A DNA stretch of 64,000 nucleotides from Patiria pectinifera (taxonomy: Eukaryota > Echinodermata > Asteroidea > Valvatida > Asterinidae). A program made the position numbers and the translations under genes. Below are positions 34,456-47,054 of the stretch, one piece after another. The notes beneath the pieces were generated by a model that saw only the letters and a program-made list of their open reading frames with translations, did not search any database and had not been told where the DNA came from. The stretch is taken from positions 24,256,197 to 24,320,196 of the forward strand of contig CM057149.1 in assembly GCA_029964075.1 (NCBI GenBank), written 5' to 3'. The first letter of the stretch is position 1. The number at the start of each line of letters is the position of its first letter.

Positions 34456-35476
34456 TAGTCAATGTGATGTACATGTATACTGCCCGTGGTTAGTATTCAG
34501 CAGTTGGTTGCTATAGAATGAAAATCACATGGAGTTTTAGCTGGTAAATTGCTTTTATAAGCCATGATTTTTTTTTGCTAAGCAATTAGGCCCAGGCCGC
34601 CAGTCGTGCTCCGCGCGCTGCTACAACTACATCGCTGACGTACAGACCAGAATAACGATGCGATGCGACGACTAATACCTAGGCTAATGCATGATGGAGC
34701 TTCTGCATGCTAAATACTTTCTGTTGAACTATCCCTGCGTAAGCAAAGATTTTTTCCAAAGACAGTGCACACATACACATTTTGAGTAAAACTAACATAT
34801 TGACTGCGATTGATGGCAAATTAAATCCGATTATTTATGGAACCAGATAAATCAGAAACTGAGACATCACTTTATGGACAGTGTAACACCAAAAGTCGAT
34901 TCATTTTCATGCTCGAATCCTTTCGTTGAATTCATTTAATACGTTTTATCGGCTGGTGGCGGTGCCAGTAAGCAAACACAAATAATAAACTCAATCGCGG
35001 GATCATGTATATTGATCATTCTTAAACAAAGCTATAACTACTTTCTACTATTTTTCTAAAGGTAACATAATAAAGAAAATGGGTATCATAGTGTCGGCTT
35101 CGAAGGTCATAGTAAAACAGCCGTGCTGAACTGTACTAATAATCCATAGGGAGTATTAAGCGTGTACATAGATGTTATTGCAATTTAAATTTAATTTAAT
35201 TTAAACGATACACAATACAGTGCAACAAAAAGTTGGCGTAGCGGGCGAGGCGAAGCCTTGCCTGTCTATTGGTTGGTACGGTGAACACGATAGGCCTATT
35301 TCTCTGCTTTATGAGCCGTGATTTTGAGAATATTATTATACTGGGACAGTATCATATGTCTTTTTTCGAAAAAAGTCATAGTAAAACAGCGCCTATAATT
35401 AAAAAAAAACAGGTGAAAATGACAGGTCAGTGAGTATGTTGACTAACAGCATTATTGTATAGTTTGTATTGTGCCA
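34456..35476. other. No gene seen
   Basis: AT-rich unique sequence; no long frame, no repeat recognised. Confidence 0.4.
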
Positions 35477-35770
35477 TAAAAAGCCAGTTCGGTATTTCAG
35501 CTGCGCATGCGCTCAATGATATGGGTCTCACGGGTCATTTGGGATAATCGAACGCTAAACTGTGGGACAAACGCGCAGTGAGACGGGTGCACGACCATAG
35601 ATATAGTCTTGTTATTCTATATCTATGTGCACGCATCGCTCGCGTGTTAATTTACAAGCAGAATGGGCGTTCGCGTAACATACATCGCGTATCATCAAGA
35701 CAGCGATTTTATCCCGAATGACCTATGACCTGGACTTCTAATCGAGATACCGAACTGCTGGCTTATTCTT
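35477..35770. mobile_element. MITE with inverted ends
   Basis: AAGCCAGTTCGGTATTTC at the left and ATACCGAACTGCTGGCTT at the right; the match extends inward through GGTCAT..GGGATAA. About 75-bp arms around CpG-rich sequence. Confidence 0.55.
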
Positions 35771-36042
35771 CTGAGTAAACCATGTAAAACTGCAATAAAG
35801 CTAATGATGTACTTTTTAAAAGCCGCTAGCATTTTGTGGTATTTAATTTGCTAAAGCACTATATAATGATAATTGAACTATATAAAAGCCATACTACTTC
35901 AATCGCTCTTTGTCTCATTCGGTTCCAGGTGTCGGGGGGTCGTCAGAGGCCTATATCGAACAATAAAATATGACAGTCCAATCAACAAAGACACAAATAT
36001 GGAAAAAAGTCTAATGATTTGATTCTCTCAATTTGGACTATA

Positions 36043-36942
36043 CAGGGTGCCCCAAAAAATGCTCGTCTCTCCTTTTTTTTTTTACAAATTCAAGCAAACC
36101 TGAATGCATAAATGTTCTTATTATGCATGGTAAGAATGCTATGTGTCTTGGTTGTTATCTACCAAAAAAATTAGATCATTCTATCAATCCACTAGGAACA
36201 GAAATGCTTAAATGAACTCGCCTCCATTTGCCAACTGCGCTGGGGACTCAAATCACTCAAATTTTAAAATGTCGATTTTTGTAAAGTGTGCTTTTCAAAA
36301 ATTCTACTTGGTATTTATTATGAAAGACCAGTCATCAGTTGTTGTCAAGCAAACAAGAGAAAACCAACCAACCATGGCATTGTCCATTTATTGGACTTTG
36401 ACTAAAACTACCTATTTGTAAATCAACCACACGTAACAATTGTTCACCTGTGGCTGGGTGCTACAATTCAGGGTGGGTTTCCCTCAAATCAGGTGACAAA
36501 AGGTTCTGGTCTGAAAAGAACCGGTCAAGCAAATCGGCACTGACCACTGACCCACGTGTGGTTGATTTACAAATAGGTATTTTTAGTCAAAGTCCAATAA
36601 ATGGACAATGCCATGGTTGGTTGGTTTTCTCTTGTATGCTTGATAACGACTGATGACTGGTCTTTCAAATAGATACCAAGTAGAATTTTTGAAAAGCACA
36701 CTTGCCAAAAATTGACATTTTAAACTTGGTGATTTGAGTCCCCAGCGCAGTTGGCAAATGGAGGCGAGTTCATATTTAAGCATTTCTGTCCCTAGTGGAT
36801 TGATAGTATGATCCAATTTTTTTGGTAGATAACAACCAAGACACATAGCATTCTTACCATGCATAATAAGACAATTTATGCATTCAAGTTTGCTTGAATT
36901 TGGGAAAAAAGGAGAGTGGAGCATTTTTTTTGGGACACCCTG
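36043..36942. mobile_element. Fold-back mariner-like element with about 390-bp inverted arms
   Basis: Ends CAGGGTGCCCCAAAAAA and TTTTTTGGGACACCCTG are flanked by TA. Arms 36043-36433 and 36549-36942 are inverted copies over their full length, with a spacer of about 115 bp. The apparent ORFs on both strands here are mirror translations of the arms. CAGGGTG(T/C)CCC ends are typical of mariner-type elements. Confidence 0.85.
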
Positions 36943-37330
36943 TATACTGTTTTTTTTTAGTAACACATAGTTTGTAAATATTAATACCCAAATATATTTC
37001 TGCAAAACACATTTCGTCAGTGTTTACCCAATGTCACCCTGTGATTGAGAAGTTATCGTTATTCATTATGTTTGTAAATAAGAAATGCACCTTTATTTGA
37101 AAAGATTATAAAACATATATATTTTTTATTGTAATCAAGTTCTGCGAGGTTTCTTTAAAAGCCATTAAAGAGCAGCAAACATTTGTGTTATTAACCTTCA
37201 AGTTCAAGTTGACTGCATTGGATAAAAACGACGGCCTACTACAACCAGAACACGTGACATGAAACAGCAGCATATACAAACGTATGAACTATTGTACCTT
37301 TTGGTCGTCTGCAATGTCCACATTTTTTCT

Positions 37331-40300
37331 TTATGGGACGCAGTAGTAAGCGCCTCTCTCATGCCAACAGTGCCAGCCAACTGGACAGGTCACACCGACA
37401 CAGACTTCACGTTTTCCAAAGAGATATGTCAAACAGTAAAAATGTAATCAGAAATTAAAATACATGTACATGAAACGACCCTTTTCCCGGCGCAGTACTG
37501 TAATGTCCAGTTGGTTTGAAAGGAATTCTTAGAGACCAACAATAATCATAACCAAAAAAAGCGAGTTTGGATGTCCAATGAAACAAGGCATCATAGCAAA
37601 GATTAATAAAAAATAAATAAATAATAAAACAGTACTGCGCTGGTGGCATCCCCAAAATATGGAGAAAAAAAAACCGAGAAAATTAAAAAGTACTCTAGTT
37701 TTAAATATTTTCAAATCTCAACTGAAACTAAGACTTTGTAAATATTGCATTTATCTTCCTTAGTGAAAATCATTTATTGTTAATGTATTCAAACTATTAC
37801 GAGCATGCGAATCTAGCATCTGGAATGGAGTGTGTTATTGAATTGTGATGTGGCACAAATCTTCGTTTATAAAGACTTTTGTGAATTGATTTACACCCCT
37901 CGTTTTTTTCAAGAAAGAAAAAAAAAAGTTCCACAAAATCGTCTTTTTCCAGTTTTGCTGAGAAGCAAAACTGTCGGTAATCAGTAACTTTTACTGAAGC
38001 CTAAACACTAGGATTAACATGTCATATTAATTTCGGGTTTTTACGGTTTGTGGTTAAAAACAAATAATTGTTTCAGATTAAAAACAATACCGAACAAAAC
38101 GAATGCGAGTGTTTAGAACTGATCATACCTTCCACTATTTCACGAGCTCCTTCCAGCTTATCAATGAGGTCAGTGAGCAGCTCTCTGAGAGACAATTCCT
38201 CTTCTAAATGAAAACCAGATCGAGTAAAATATTAGGCTTTGTATATTGCTGAAAGGACAAATGCGAATTGTCGCGTAAAACAGCAGACCCATCAAACGGC
38301 GTTTACTATCTACACACAAAATCTGGGCATATAGCCAAATACATTCGCATGTTTTTTTTAGCTGCGGAACAGCAGCTCTACAAATCGTCGTGTCTCTCTG
38401 TTAGTTGGTTCGTTGGTTTGTTGGTTAGTGTGGGGAGCTGGGTTTGCGACTTAAAGCAAGTCTATTTATTTAGTCAGTACGCGGGACATGCACTTTTCCT
38501 GCTGTTCCAGGCTAATAGCCCGTGGTAGTGATTCCTCGGCTGCTCTTCCCTACTTACGGTACTGGGGTACCCCATGGAATGAAACAGACACCGTGCTATC
38601 TGGATTTATTATATCGGTTAGTTTATTCTTGAATGCATATGATTTGCCGTCAACATTATTTAGAAACCTACTTAATGTAATCCAGAGGGGGATATAACCG
38701 GAACGACGGAACAGCCCATGTGGTCTGATACGCACGCTGGGCCGGCGCAGTGCGTTTGTACATGTGCGGCCTTTTTGCCATTGTCACCTTGGCTTGGAAC
38801 ACAGCTCTTACATTTATCGCTCGAGAAAGTCTCCGGAGTTTGACAAGCAGCCTGCTGTTCGTGTCATACTTTACTTGCACGGGACTCTTTCAGCCAGCCT
38901 GCCATTGCAGGGTGAGTTATTTACTGATTGCGCACACTCCTTGCACGTTATTTCGTGGTGCAAAAACTTTTCTAATGTGTACAAGTTTTGACAAGTTGGC
39001 AATGAGCGCCGTGGACTTTCGTGCATGTACACATGTGCACAATGTACTGTCGAGTTCACTGCGTGCTACTTTCGGTGTGCATATACATGTATGTACATGT
39101 ACATGTACATAAACTATGAATTACGTTGTGTACATGTACAAATGTACATGTATGCCTTTGCTTTTGGCGCTGAGTGATTGCTGTTGCAGAGCATTTACAG
39201 GCGTTTGAGTTCTCCTCCCCGTGGGCTGCACCGTTCTTTACATAGTTCTCTACCGGTGACTTGAGGTCTGGGTAAGAGTCTTAATAGATTATGTCAAGAT
39301 GAGTAAATGATGTTTTTCTTTGGTAACATGTAAAATTATAAAGTGCCTATTTATTTTCCAGAATGATAAACATGTATGTTTATTTATTTACTCTGGTTTT
39401 CGTAGGGTCTTTTTTGCACTTGGATATTTATGGGCTGGATCTTTTGATGATTGAGTTCCTTATCCTCAAAACTGAGGGTCTTGCCTGGACCCTGATTCCA
39501 GAGTCAGGATATCCTCACATTAGTAACAAACGTCAGCAACAGCCTCGCATTGCTAAAATCACGTTGTCCATATCAACTGCTCCCCGGACCCGGACCCTTT
39601 GTTGTTCACTGACCGCCTACCAATTTATGCAGTACTGGAAATTTGGGTCACTGTAGGGTCAAAAAACCCGCTATTATGCCTAATTTGTACTGTAAACGCT
39701 ATAATCCTTCCAGAAATTACATGGCACAATCACGTCACACAAACAGAACACAAATGCATTGGCCCGAACCTTCCGAGATCATGTTGAGCTTGTTTTTTTT
39801 TTTGTTTTTTTTTTTTGTTTTTTTAAAGATACGGCGGACACAATGTGAAGGTACGGCGTTATTCGGAGTGGGTAAGCTCTTTTGTTTCCTACCCTAATCT
39901 GCCACTCAGAATAGCTTCCTCCTGGAGTGTCCGCCATATTAAAAAAGAAAATGCTAACAGCACTTAAAGGTTGCGTGCTGATCAGTGCCGTAACTCAGGT
40001 GAAAATTCTGAAAGGGGGACCTGGGGTGCACACATGGGGGGGGGGCGCACCTGAAGGAAAGTGATATTTTGTTCCGCAATTCAAGATTTCAAATGGGGGT
40101 GGGGGTTGGGGGTGCACGGAGATCCACGGGGGTACGTGCCCCATTATCCCTCCCCTGAATTAGGCCACTGATTGTGACTACATTAATGAAGGGCGTAATT
40201 TTAAAATCATACAAACAAAAACATGAAGAGGAACCGGGAGGTGTGGTGGGCTGGGGATCCCTAGAGCCCAATAGAGTCCTAAATTGCGAATCAGTTATGG

Positions 40301-43300
40301 GTTCCTTAAAGTTGAACCATTATGTCCGACCCCTAAATGCTTGGTCAGCATCAAATGAGTTGCTGGTGTCCCTTTATCTTTTTATGTTTATTTTGGTTTG
40401 ATTGGAATAAACATCAAGTCAGCAAGACTGTGACGGTATTTAAAAAAAAAGACAAGAGTTTCTGCATGTTTCCATCAGTAGCAGAGGCTAGTTTCGATGC
40501 CTGTAATCCCAAATACTCGACAGACGGGTTTATAAAGCCGATAACTATATTCTAGTATTGATAATGGGTTCCGCTTTAGAACAGTCAAAGCTTCTAGTCT
40601 GGACCTCAGGGCATCCCTTTATATTTCTACAGTTCTTGAAAAAAGAATATGAAGAAAAAGACAGTGCAGTTGCACCTGTTTAGATGGTTAAATTAAAGGA
40701 TACCCAGTGCGTATTGTCTCTTGATTTTGTTCATTGAAATGAAAACATGAGACGAGTAAAATATGACTTAACAAATAATAAAGTCATCTTTGCAAGATGT
40801 AGTTGTCTTACATTATATCTGCACCATACAGCTCACTAACGTTTTGCCCTCAATTTTGTTTTACTGTTAGAGCATTATGTGGAACAATATGAACTTCAGG
40901 GTTTGTGAATAAGAAGAGTGGAAGCCATGAACAGGGCTGCGAGCTCGTATTTCTGTGAAATTCGGGTTAAATTGGGCCCTAAACTTGCTCTATTTTGCAA
41001 TGGAGTGCAAACATTATTGATTCAAAATGGCGATGGGCTACATGACTACTTAAGAAGACTTAGTGATCATCTTTGGACTGCGGATTGTAGTAAGGCAGGG
41101 TTATCAAGCTAGATGGCGGCAAAAATATGTCAAGCCCCATTCGAGTATATACCAATGGCGATTATCGTGATCATGTCCATGGGCGTCGCCAGGATTTTTT
41201 CTAGAGGGGGGCAAAAAAAAATTTGGCCAAAAAATGCTTGTATTTCTCAACACATTCTCGATTTATCAGTTTTAGAGGGGGGCAGGTACATTTTGCCCCC
41301 CCCCCCTTCCAACTCCTTAAATTTACACCACTTTGTCTTCGCGCCTCTTTTTCTTTTCTTTTCTTTTCTTTTCTTTTCTTTTCTTTTTCTTCCTTCCTTT
41401 TTTTGTTGTTGCTTATCCGGGGCAAGTGCCCCCCCTCGCGACGCCCATGATCATGTCATGTGGGAAATTAACATTTAGACTCATCATTGGGCAATGAGGG
41501 CGCATCCTTAATAAGTTGGAACCTATGAAGGAACCTGTGGCGTCATCATACCGGAAGTTAGGTATAAACAATGCATATACTAATACATTCATTTTTAAAA
41601 AATATTTTCATAAGTTCGCTTTATTTTGTGGCATTATTACCACATGAAGTGCTTAAATTGTTGAATTATTAAACTAATATAGTGGCCAAATTTTATTTGT
41701 AAATTTGACGATTTAGTCCCCGTTTTATATTTAGACTTCCTTCACTGCACGATCATTATGGAATGTTTTGAAAACACGAATTTATATTTTTGTTGTAATT
41801 CTTGATACAGTTGTTCTTCGTCCAATCTTGAATGTAATTCGTAACTTCACCTAAGTTCATGAAATACAAGTAAGGAGGTCACTTAGGGCATTGAGTTTCT
41901 AAAAACAATGCTTATGTCCGAGAGGTGGAAAACAACAATCATTGAAAAGCAGAACTTGTTTTACTATATACTAGAAAGAAACCATTAGGCTAGTAGTAGC
42001 GCTGTTGGCCCATTTACTCTGGTGAAATAGAAACACCATTTTACTGAAGAAAACAATCCATCACAGCCTATCTCCCTGGATAAGTGTTTAGATGAAATTA
42101 GAAGCAATATTTCGGACGAGCCTGACCTAGCAGATGTTGATCTAGTTTAGCAAATATATTTAAAGAAAAAGGTACGGTTCCTGAAATCATCCAGCTGTCA
42201 TTTAGTCGAGTGTTCATGAAAAATGCTATCATTATATTTTAACAACGAATGGAACAAAATGTCTTTCGTTATTCAGCAATGATCAAGTGCAGCTATACTC
42301 ATATTGAGTTTCTATACCAAATGTAAACCCCGCCCTACATTTGTTTTACTTGACGATAGGTTGCTATTTGGCATTTCCGCAATGTGGGTAAAAGCCTCCG
42401 CTTTTGTTCTGTTTTTTTTTTTGGGGGGGGGAGGGGAGGTCGATCACTCTTTTAAAATTGTCCACCCCGATCAACTTAAAAACAAATGGTCAACCCTGTC
42501 ACCGTTTCAAAATCGTTCGGATTAATCTTTCCTCGTTTCTTTTTTTTTCGGACAATAATTCTCTGTGACCGTTCTCGTAAACGGTAGAACGTATAAAATT
42601 GAAACTTTGAACAAATATCAACCCGATTCCGAGGTATTTATATTACTCTGACGTCATGCTGACGTAATCAGGTATATTGTGATTTACGAGAGATTATGGT
42701 TCCAAAAGTGACCAACTTCGTTCACTTATAACTCCTAAACAAAAAGACAAATACGTTCATACTTTGTAGTCCGATAGATCATTAATTCATGAACATTTTT
42801 GTTGTGAATATAAAGTCACTTGACAGTTACTTCCGGGGCTATACCGGATGGTAAAATTGAGATGAAAGTAAAATACCAAACGAAGCCTCCAAATAAAAAC
42901 ATACTTAATTATTCGCCATGGGTCAAGGGATGATAATGAAACCCGATATGAACTATGATCCAAAGATGTGAAAGTTTTGTGATGTCCTCATGACGTTATC
43001 AGGTATTAAATCATAAGGCACATCTTCCTAAAATTTCCGAAGACTTTACGTTTGAAATTGTTTACTTATCCTAGTTAAAAAGAAACTAAACTAATTTCTC
43101 ATTGGGTATCTGGTAAGTGTGGGCGCATGCCTTCTCAGACAGAAACGGATCTTATTTGAGCATCATGAAACGGTTTGATAAAACGATTTTCTACGAAACC
43201 CATTTCTGCAAAACTGATGTTTGCTTAAAAGCTAGTACTTTCGGGATAGGCCTATAAATGAAATAAGAAAATGTAAAGTAAAATCGTTTTCATATCCATC

Positions 43301-45245
43301 GATGTTCCTGAAAGTATGCTGGGAACGGAATTGTATTTAGCTTGATGATTTTTGGGCGACTACTTTCAAAAATATTCTCATCTCACTCCTTGATTTCTTT
43401 TTCCCACATGTGCAATTCATTGTAGTGTCATTGTTTTCCCTACCTTTTTTCTCCACAGGGTCGCGCCCGTTGAAGGCATCATGTAATTCACCTGCCAATT
43501 TAATTTAAAAACAAAAATTCAAGTTACCAATTATTTCCTCGGGTATTCTTAAAGCCGGAGTCCATCATTTGCAGCTATCCAAAAAAGTAACTGGCGTAAT
43601 TATCGTTGAAAAACATACTGGTAAGGTTGTAAGATAGTAAGGGGACTAAACTCCCTGTGAAATTATTCTTTTTGGCAAGCTCTCATTTTGAAAAAAAATC
43701 AACGAAAGAAGGCATTTCTAGTGGTGCGTCTTAAGAAGCACCGTAGGAAAATTTAAATTAGTAGTTCGTTTTGTTATTCGGCGCAGCGCGCGCAAGCATT
43801 GGCACGTCGCACATACTGCAGGCGCGCGCGGTTGCTATAATTCGTCGGATCAGTGCGCGACATCGCGTAAAGCTTCAATCAAAACAATTCAAAACATGAC
43901 TTATCAACTTTTGATTTGAAATTGAGATCCTTGAATGCTGTTTTTCTCGGAATATACAGCTGAAGCTGAGCTGAAACTTCATCAGGTTAGTTGTTCAGTA
44001 TCCTTCATTAGATTTTGAACACTTTTGTTGCTTCAAACGAACAAACTGCACAAAATGCCTCTTAGTTACATTTACCCGTACACCGCTATGTACTTTTCAT
44101 GTATTGATTAAGCCACGCTGCTTGCTGACGCGGGTAAACCAAAAAAATGCAAGTATTACAGCTACAAGCTTGTATCTGTATCTGTTCACTGTATGCATGC
44201 ATCAGTGGTCATTTGCATCAAGTTGGCGCGGGACCAAATTTCGAGGCTCTGGAATAGCGCTTAAGATCAAATCATGACCGAGAAGCGCTTGCTCAGACGT
44301 TCTCCCCCTGCAACAGATCACAACTGTAAAATATTGCATTCGGGCTTATCCTTTGAACCCCACAAGACAAAACAAAACAAAAAAAACAAAACAAAACAAA
44401 ACAAAACAAATATATATACATTTAAAATGTTACGTTCCGAAATTTTTTTTTTTTCCGAATCTAAAACGGAATATTCAAACGTGTACTTTTATTTTCTGTT
44501 CAATGTGGACGGATGACTTTAAGATTTTTTTTTTGGGGGGGGGAGCAGAATTATACTCTATTCTAATGACGATCATTCTGCGTAAGATGTCTTTGACTTC
44601 GGATGTCATTGAAGTTCGATGGTGTAGGGTGCGGGGGGGGGGGGGAGGTCGGGGTTTGAACCTCCCCCAATGACTTAAACAAAGGACTGAGATAAGATGA
44701 AGACTTCAAGGAAAAAGAACATTGCTCAGTGACTCCAATATAATTATTGGTAAATTCAACTTTGCAAAAGAGCGCTCCTAAACCTTTTTTTGATTTCTTA
44801 CACGCAAGGTCACCCTTTATAATTTTCTTGGACCGGCCGAAATTTTTTGCTAAGCTATAATTATAATAGATTAAAATGGGTCAATTTAAATGCTTGTTTA
44901 TACAGTCGATTGATGCATTAATAACTCCCTGTTGAATGAAATATTGTGTATGCGACACAAATTTGAACAAAATGGCACGTTTTCCAGTAAAAGCGGCCTT
45001 AAAAACGTTCGCGTGCAATGCATGTACATCATTATAATAAAAATAAAACCTGAAAATTCATCTTCAACTTAATGTTAAAACATTTGAAACTAAACATTTG
45101 AAGCCATTCACAGAAGACGGCAGGTACACAGTTAACAAAAGATTCGCTTTCAAGGAAACTTGACTCACGTTCGCGGAATCCTGTAGCAGCGGCATAGCCG
45201 ACCATCACCAGCAAAGCAATCAGGGTAAGGCTACTCATGTTGTCT
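37331..45245 (-). CDS. Small secreted cysteine-rich peptide, three coding exons, FOLN/EGF-like hairpin
   Basis: Joined from three - strand exons: 45169-45245 (ATG at 45238-45236), 38129-38203, 37331-37404 (stop TAA at 37333-37331). Junctions are GT-AG and both introns are phase 1, giving 72 aa. Exon 1: hydrophobic signal peptide with an AAA site after residue 18; it follows a strong pyrimidine tract and TTAG acceptor, so a 5'UTR exon lies upstream. Exon 2: acidic, amphipathic helix (residues 24-48, LRELLTDLIDKLEG). Exon 3: cysteines at 50, 55, 61 and 70, spacing C-x4-C-x5-C-x8-C with CPVGWHC. This resembles the N-terminal hairpin of follistatin domains but stops two residues after the fourth Cys. 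AATAAA-type signals (- strand) lie near 37128 and 37097. Introns are 724 bp and 6965 bp. Function unknown; the exon joining is my inference and no transcript evidence is available. Confidence 0.6.
39080..39150. repeat. ACATGT microsatellite
   Basis: Runs of TGTACATGTACATG. It lies in the long intron of the secreted peptide gene. Confidence 0.7.
39983..40170. mobile_element. Short G-rich hAT-like MITE
   Basis: Ends CAGTGCCGTAACTCAGG and CCTGAATTAGGCCACTG form an imperfect inverted repeat; interior is G-rich with GTGCAC. No clean target duplication seen. Confidence 0.5.
41178..41449 (-). mobile_element. hAT-like MITE, GGGCGTCGC family, copy 3 (best preserved)
   Basis: Opposite orientation to copies 1 and 2. 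Perfect 12-bp inverted ends CATGGGCGTCGC / GCGACGCCCATG and a perfect 8-bp target duplication ATCATGTC (41170-41177, 41450-41457). 272 bp with a C12 tract and a TTTTC microsatellite. No transposase. Confidence 0.85.
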
Positions 45246-45335
45246 CTAAGGAAGAAGAAAGACTCAACTTGTTAATTACAGTTGACCCTCGCCTCAGGAT
45301 CACATTGGTCTGTTGAACTGCAACCACTTCTTCAT

Positions 45336-45510
45336 TATACAAATTATGAATGTTTGTGAGTGCAATGGTAAGAATAATTTAATTCGGTGACAGATGAAAT
45401 GATCCATTCCACGAGGCAAAGTCGAGTAGAATGGAACATTTCATCTGTCACCGAATGAAATTATTCTTTCCATTGCACGAACGTGAAACATTCATTATTT
45501 GTTTTATATA
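45336..45510. repeat. Near-perfect hairpin
   Basis: Arms about 80 bp with a loop of about 13 bp: TGCAATGGTAAGAATAATTT...CGGTGACAGATGAAATG against CATTTCATCTGTCACCG...CATTGCA. Lies about 90 bp upstream (- strand sense) of the signal-peptide exon of the secreted peptide gene. Confidence 0.75.
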
Positions 45511-45699
45511 ACACCTGAACAAATTCTTGTCATCTGATTGGTTGACTTTTAATAGCCAACTTTATCAGGTTAAAAACTGTTTAAAGGTTCGACAAGTTCA
45601 TCATATTTATATCAATGCAAACTGTTCGACAGGGTAAGAACAATCATATTCAAATTATCTCGATTTAAAACAGTGCAACCACCAGCAGCAGTGACACCA

Positions 45700-45745
45700 T
45701 ACAATGGAGGTTCTATTCACAGTGCAATAGAACTTCCATTGCACT
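45700..45745. repeat. Short inverted repeat
   Basis: CAATGGAGGTTCTATTCAC and GCAATAGAACTTCCATTGC form a hairpin. Probably part of the same fold-back cluster as 45336-45510. Confidence 0.55.
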
Positions 45746-47054
45746 GTGCGCTGCGCGCCACGCGCGCGCCGTGCATTGGTACGAATAATTCAATGACGTG
45801 ATCAACGATCCACCAATCAGATGACTGGGATTTATTCGGGTGTTGTATAATACCCAAGACGCGCATGCGAATAACGAAATTCATGTAATAGTTATATGAA
45901 GTATAATCAGTATATACACTGAAACGATTTGAGTCTTTGAGGAATAAGGTTATCTTTCATCGTGTGATTATTTCCACTTCAAACACTCCTTTTCTTTTTA
46001 GCAATGACCCTAAAACATGTTTCGTCCAAAAAAAGCAATTGATTGTGTGTTTGAAAAAAAAACCCAGAAAATGACACGGAATACTTGTTTCAACAACTGT
46101 CAACAACTGTAGTACACAATATCTTTATTAACAACCCCGGTTAGGTAACGTGATTAATAAAATCCACTTTTTTTTAAGAGACGGGCCTTCAAAAGGACTT
46201 TGTTGAATATTTTTAACTTTTAACTGGTGATGTTTGAAGACAATATTGACGGCGATTCTTGAAATTGCATTTTTGGACGAAAGAGGTTTTAGGGTCATTG
46301 TGTTTAAATGGTAACATTGTTTAAACGGATTGATCAATTTCAGTATTTTTTTTCATCTAAAAGTAGCTTATGAAATTGGCTTTCCAGTCATTATTATTTT
46401 GGTTCTCCAATTTTTTTTTTTTCAATACGAAATATAACTTGCGCGGTTTGGGTTCCGCTTTTTTTCTTTTTTTGACTCGCCCTGTTATTAGCACTCACCG
46501 GCTCTTTGAATAGAGCGCATCGGCGATGGGTATGATGGGAAAAAAAGGTGTTGATTTATAGCTGATTTCGCTGGCCAATTATAATTTAGGGGGGGGGTGA
46601 AAAATCTTGTTCACAAACTATTGTGAAAGAGACTCAGTCTTCGGTACGAATTGTGGGAAGCTTATACACATTACACGTGTAAAATGCGTGCCAATGTGTC
46701 ATGCGCACAAGGAATGGTTGAACCTGGTTTTCTAGGTAGACCTAATTAAAATCCAGCCAATGAGAGCTCAAAGAAATTCGAGATCAGCAGCACCCTCAAA
46801 AGTACTGTGGGTACGAACAAATAGCCACAGGGGATTAAAGTGCGTGGGTGTCTTGTTAGTTTATGTGGTGTAATTGAGTGCTGACTGCATATGTAAGAGA
46901 CCTGACCTACATGTAGATACATGTATGGATGAATAGTCAACACCTTCAAAGCTTTTGGAAGTCAATGATTGTTGTGCGGCTAGGCATGAACGTTGCAAAT
47001 ATTATTGTGTGATGTGTGGTTGTCACAGCTCGAGTGATAGATGGCAAGCCCATT

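Larger units (their letters stand above)
38204..45168 (-). other. Long intron of the secreted peptide gene, filled with repeats
   Basis: Inferred intron of 6965 bp. Holds the MITEs at 39983 and 41178, the ACATGT microsatellite, poly-T and poly-G tracts (39790, 42415, 44530, 44630) and an AACAAA run at 44370. A possible unrelated + strand exon (38752-38911, hydrophobic, ending CAG/GTGAGT) could not be assigned. Confidence 0.45.

Noticed and set aside
36033..37005. Two similar ORFs (GCPKK / GVPKK) as a small gene pair
   Set aside because: They are mirror translations of the inverted arms of a mariner-like fold-back element.
37259..37447. + strand ORF of 62 codons
   Set aside because: It is the antisense of the Cys-rich exon; splice signals and codon pattern favour the - strand.
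43457..43491. Possible extra 35-nt exon of the secreted peptide gene
   Set aside because: Starts in phase 1 but ends in phase 0, which does not fit the next exon; the three-exon model works without it.
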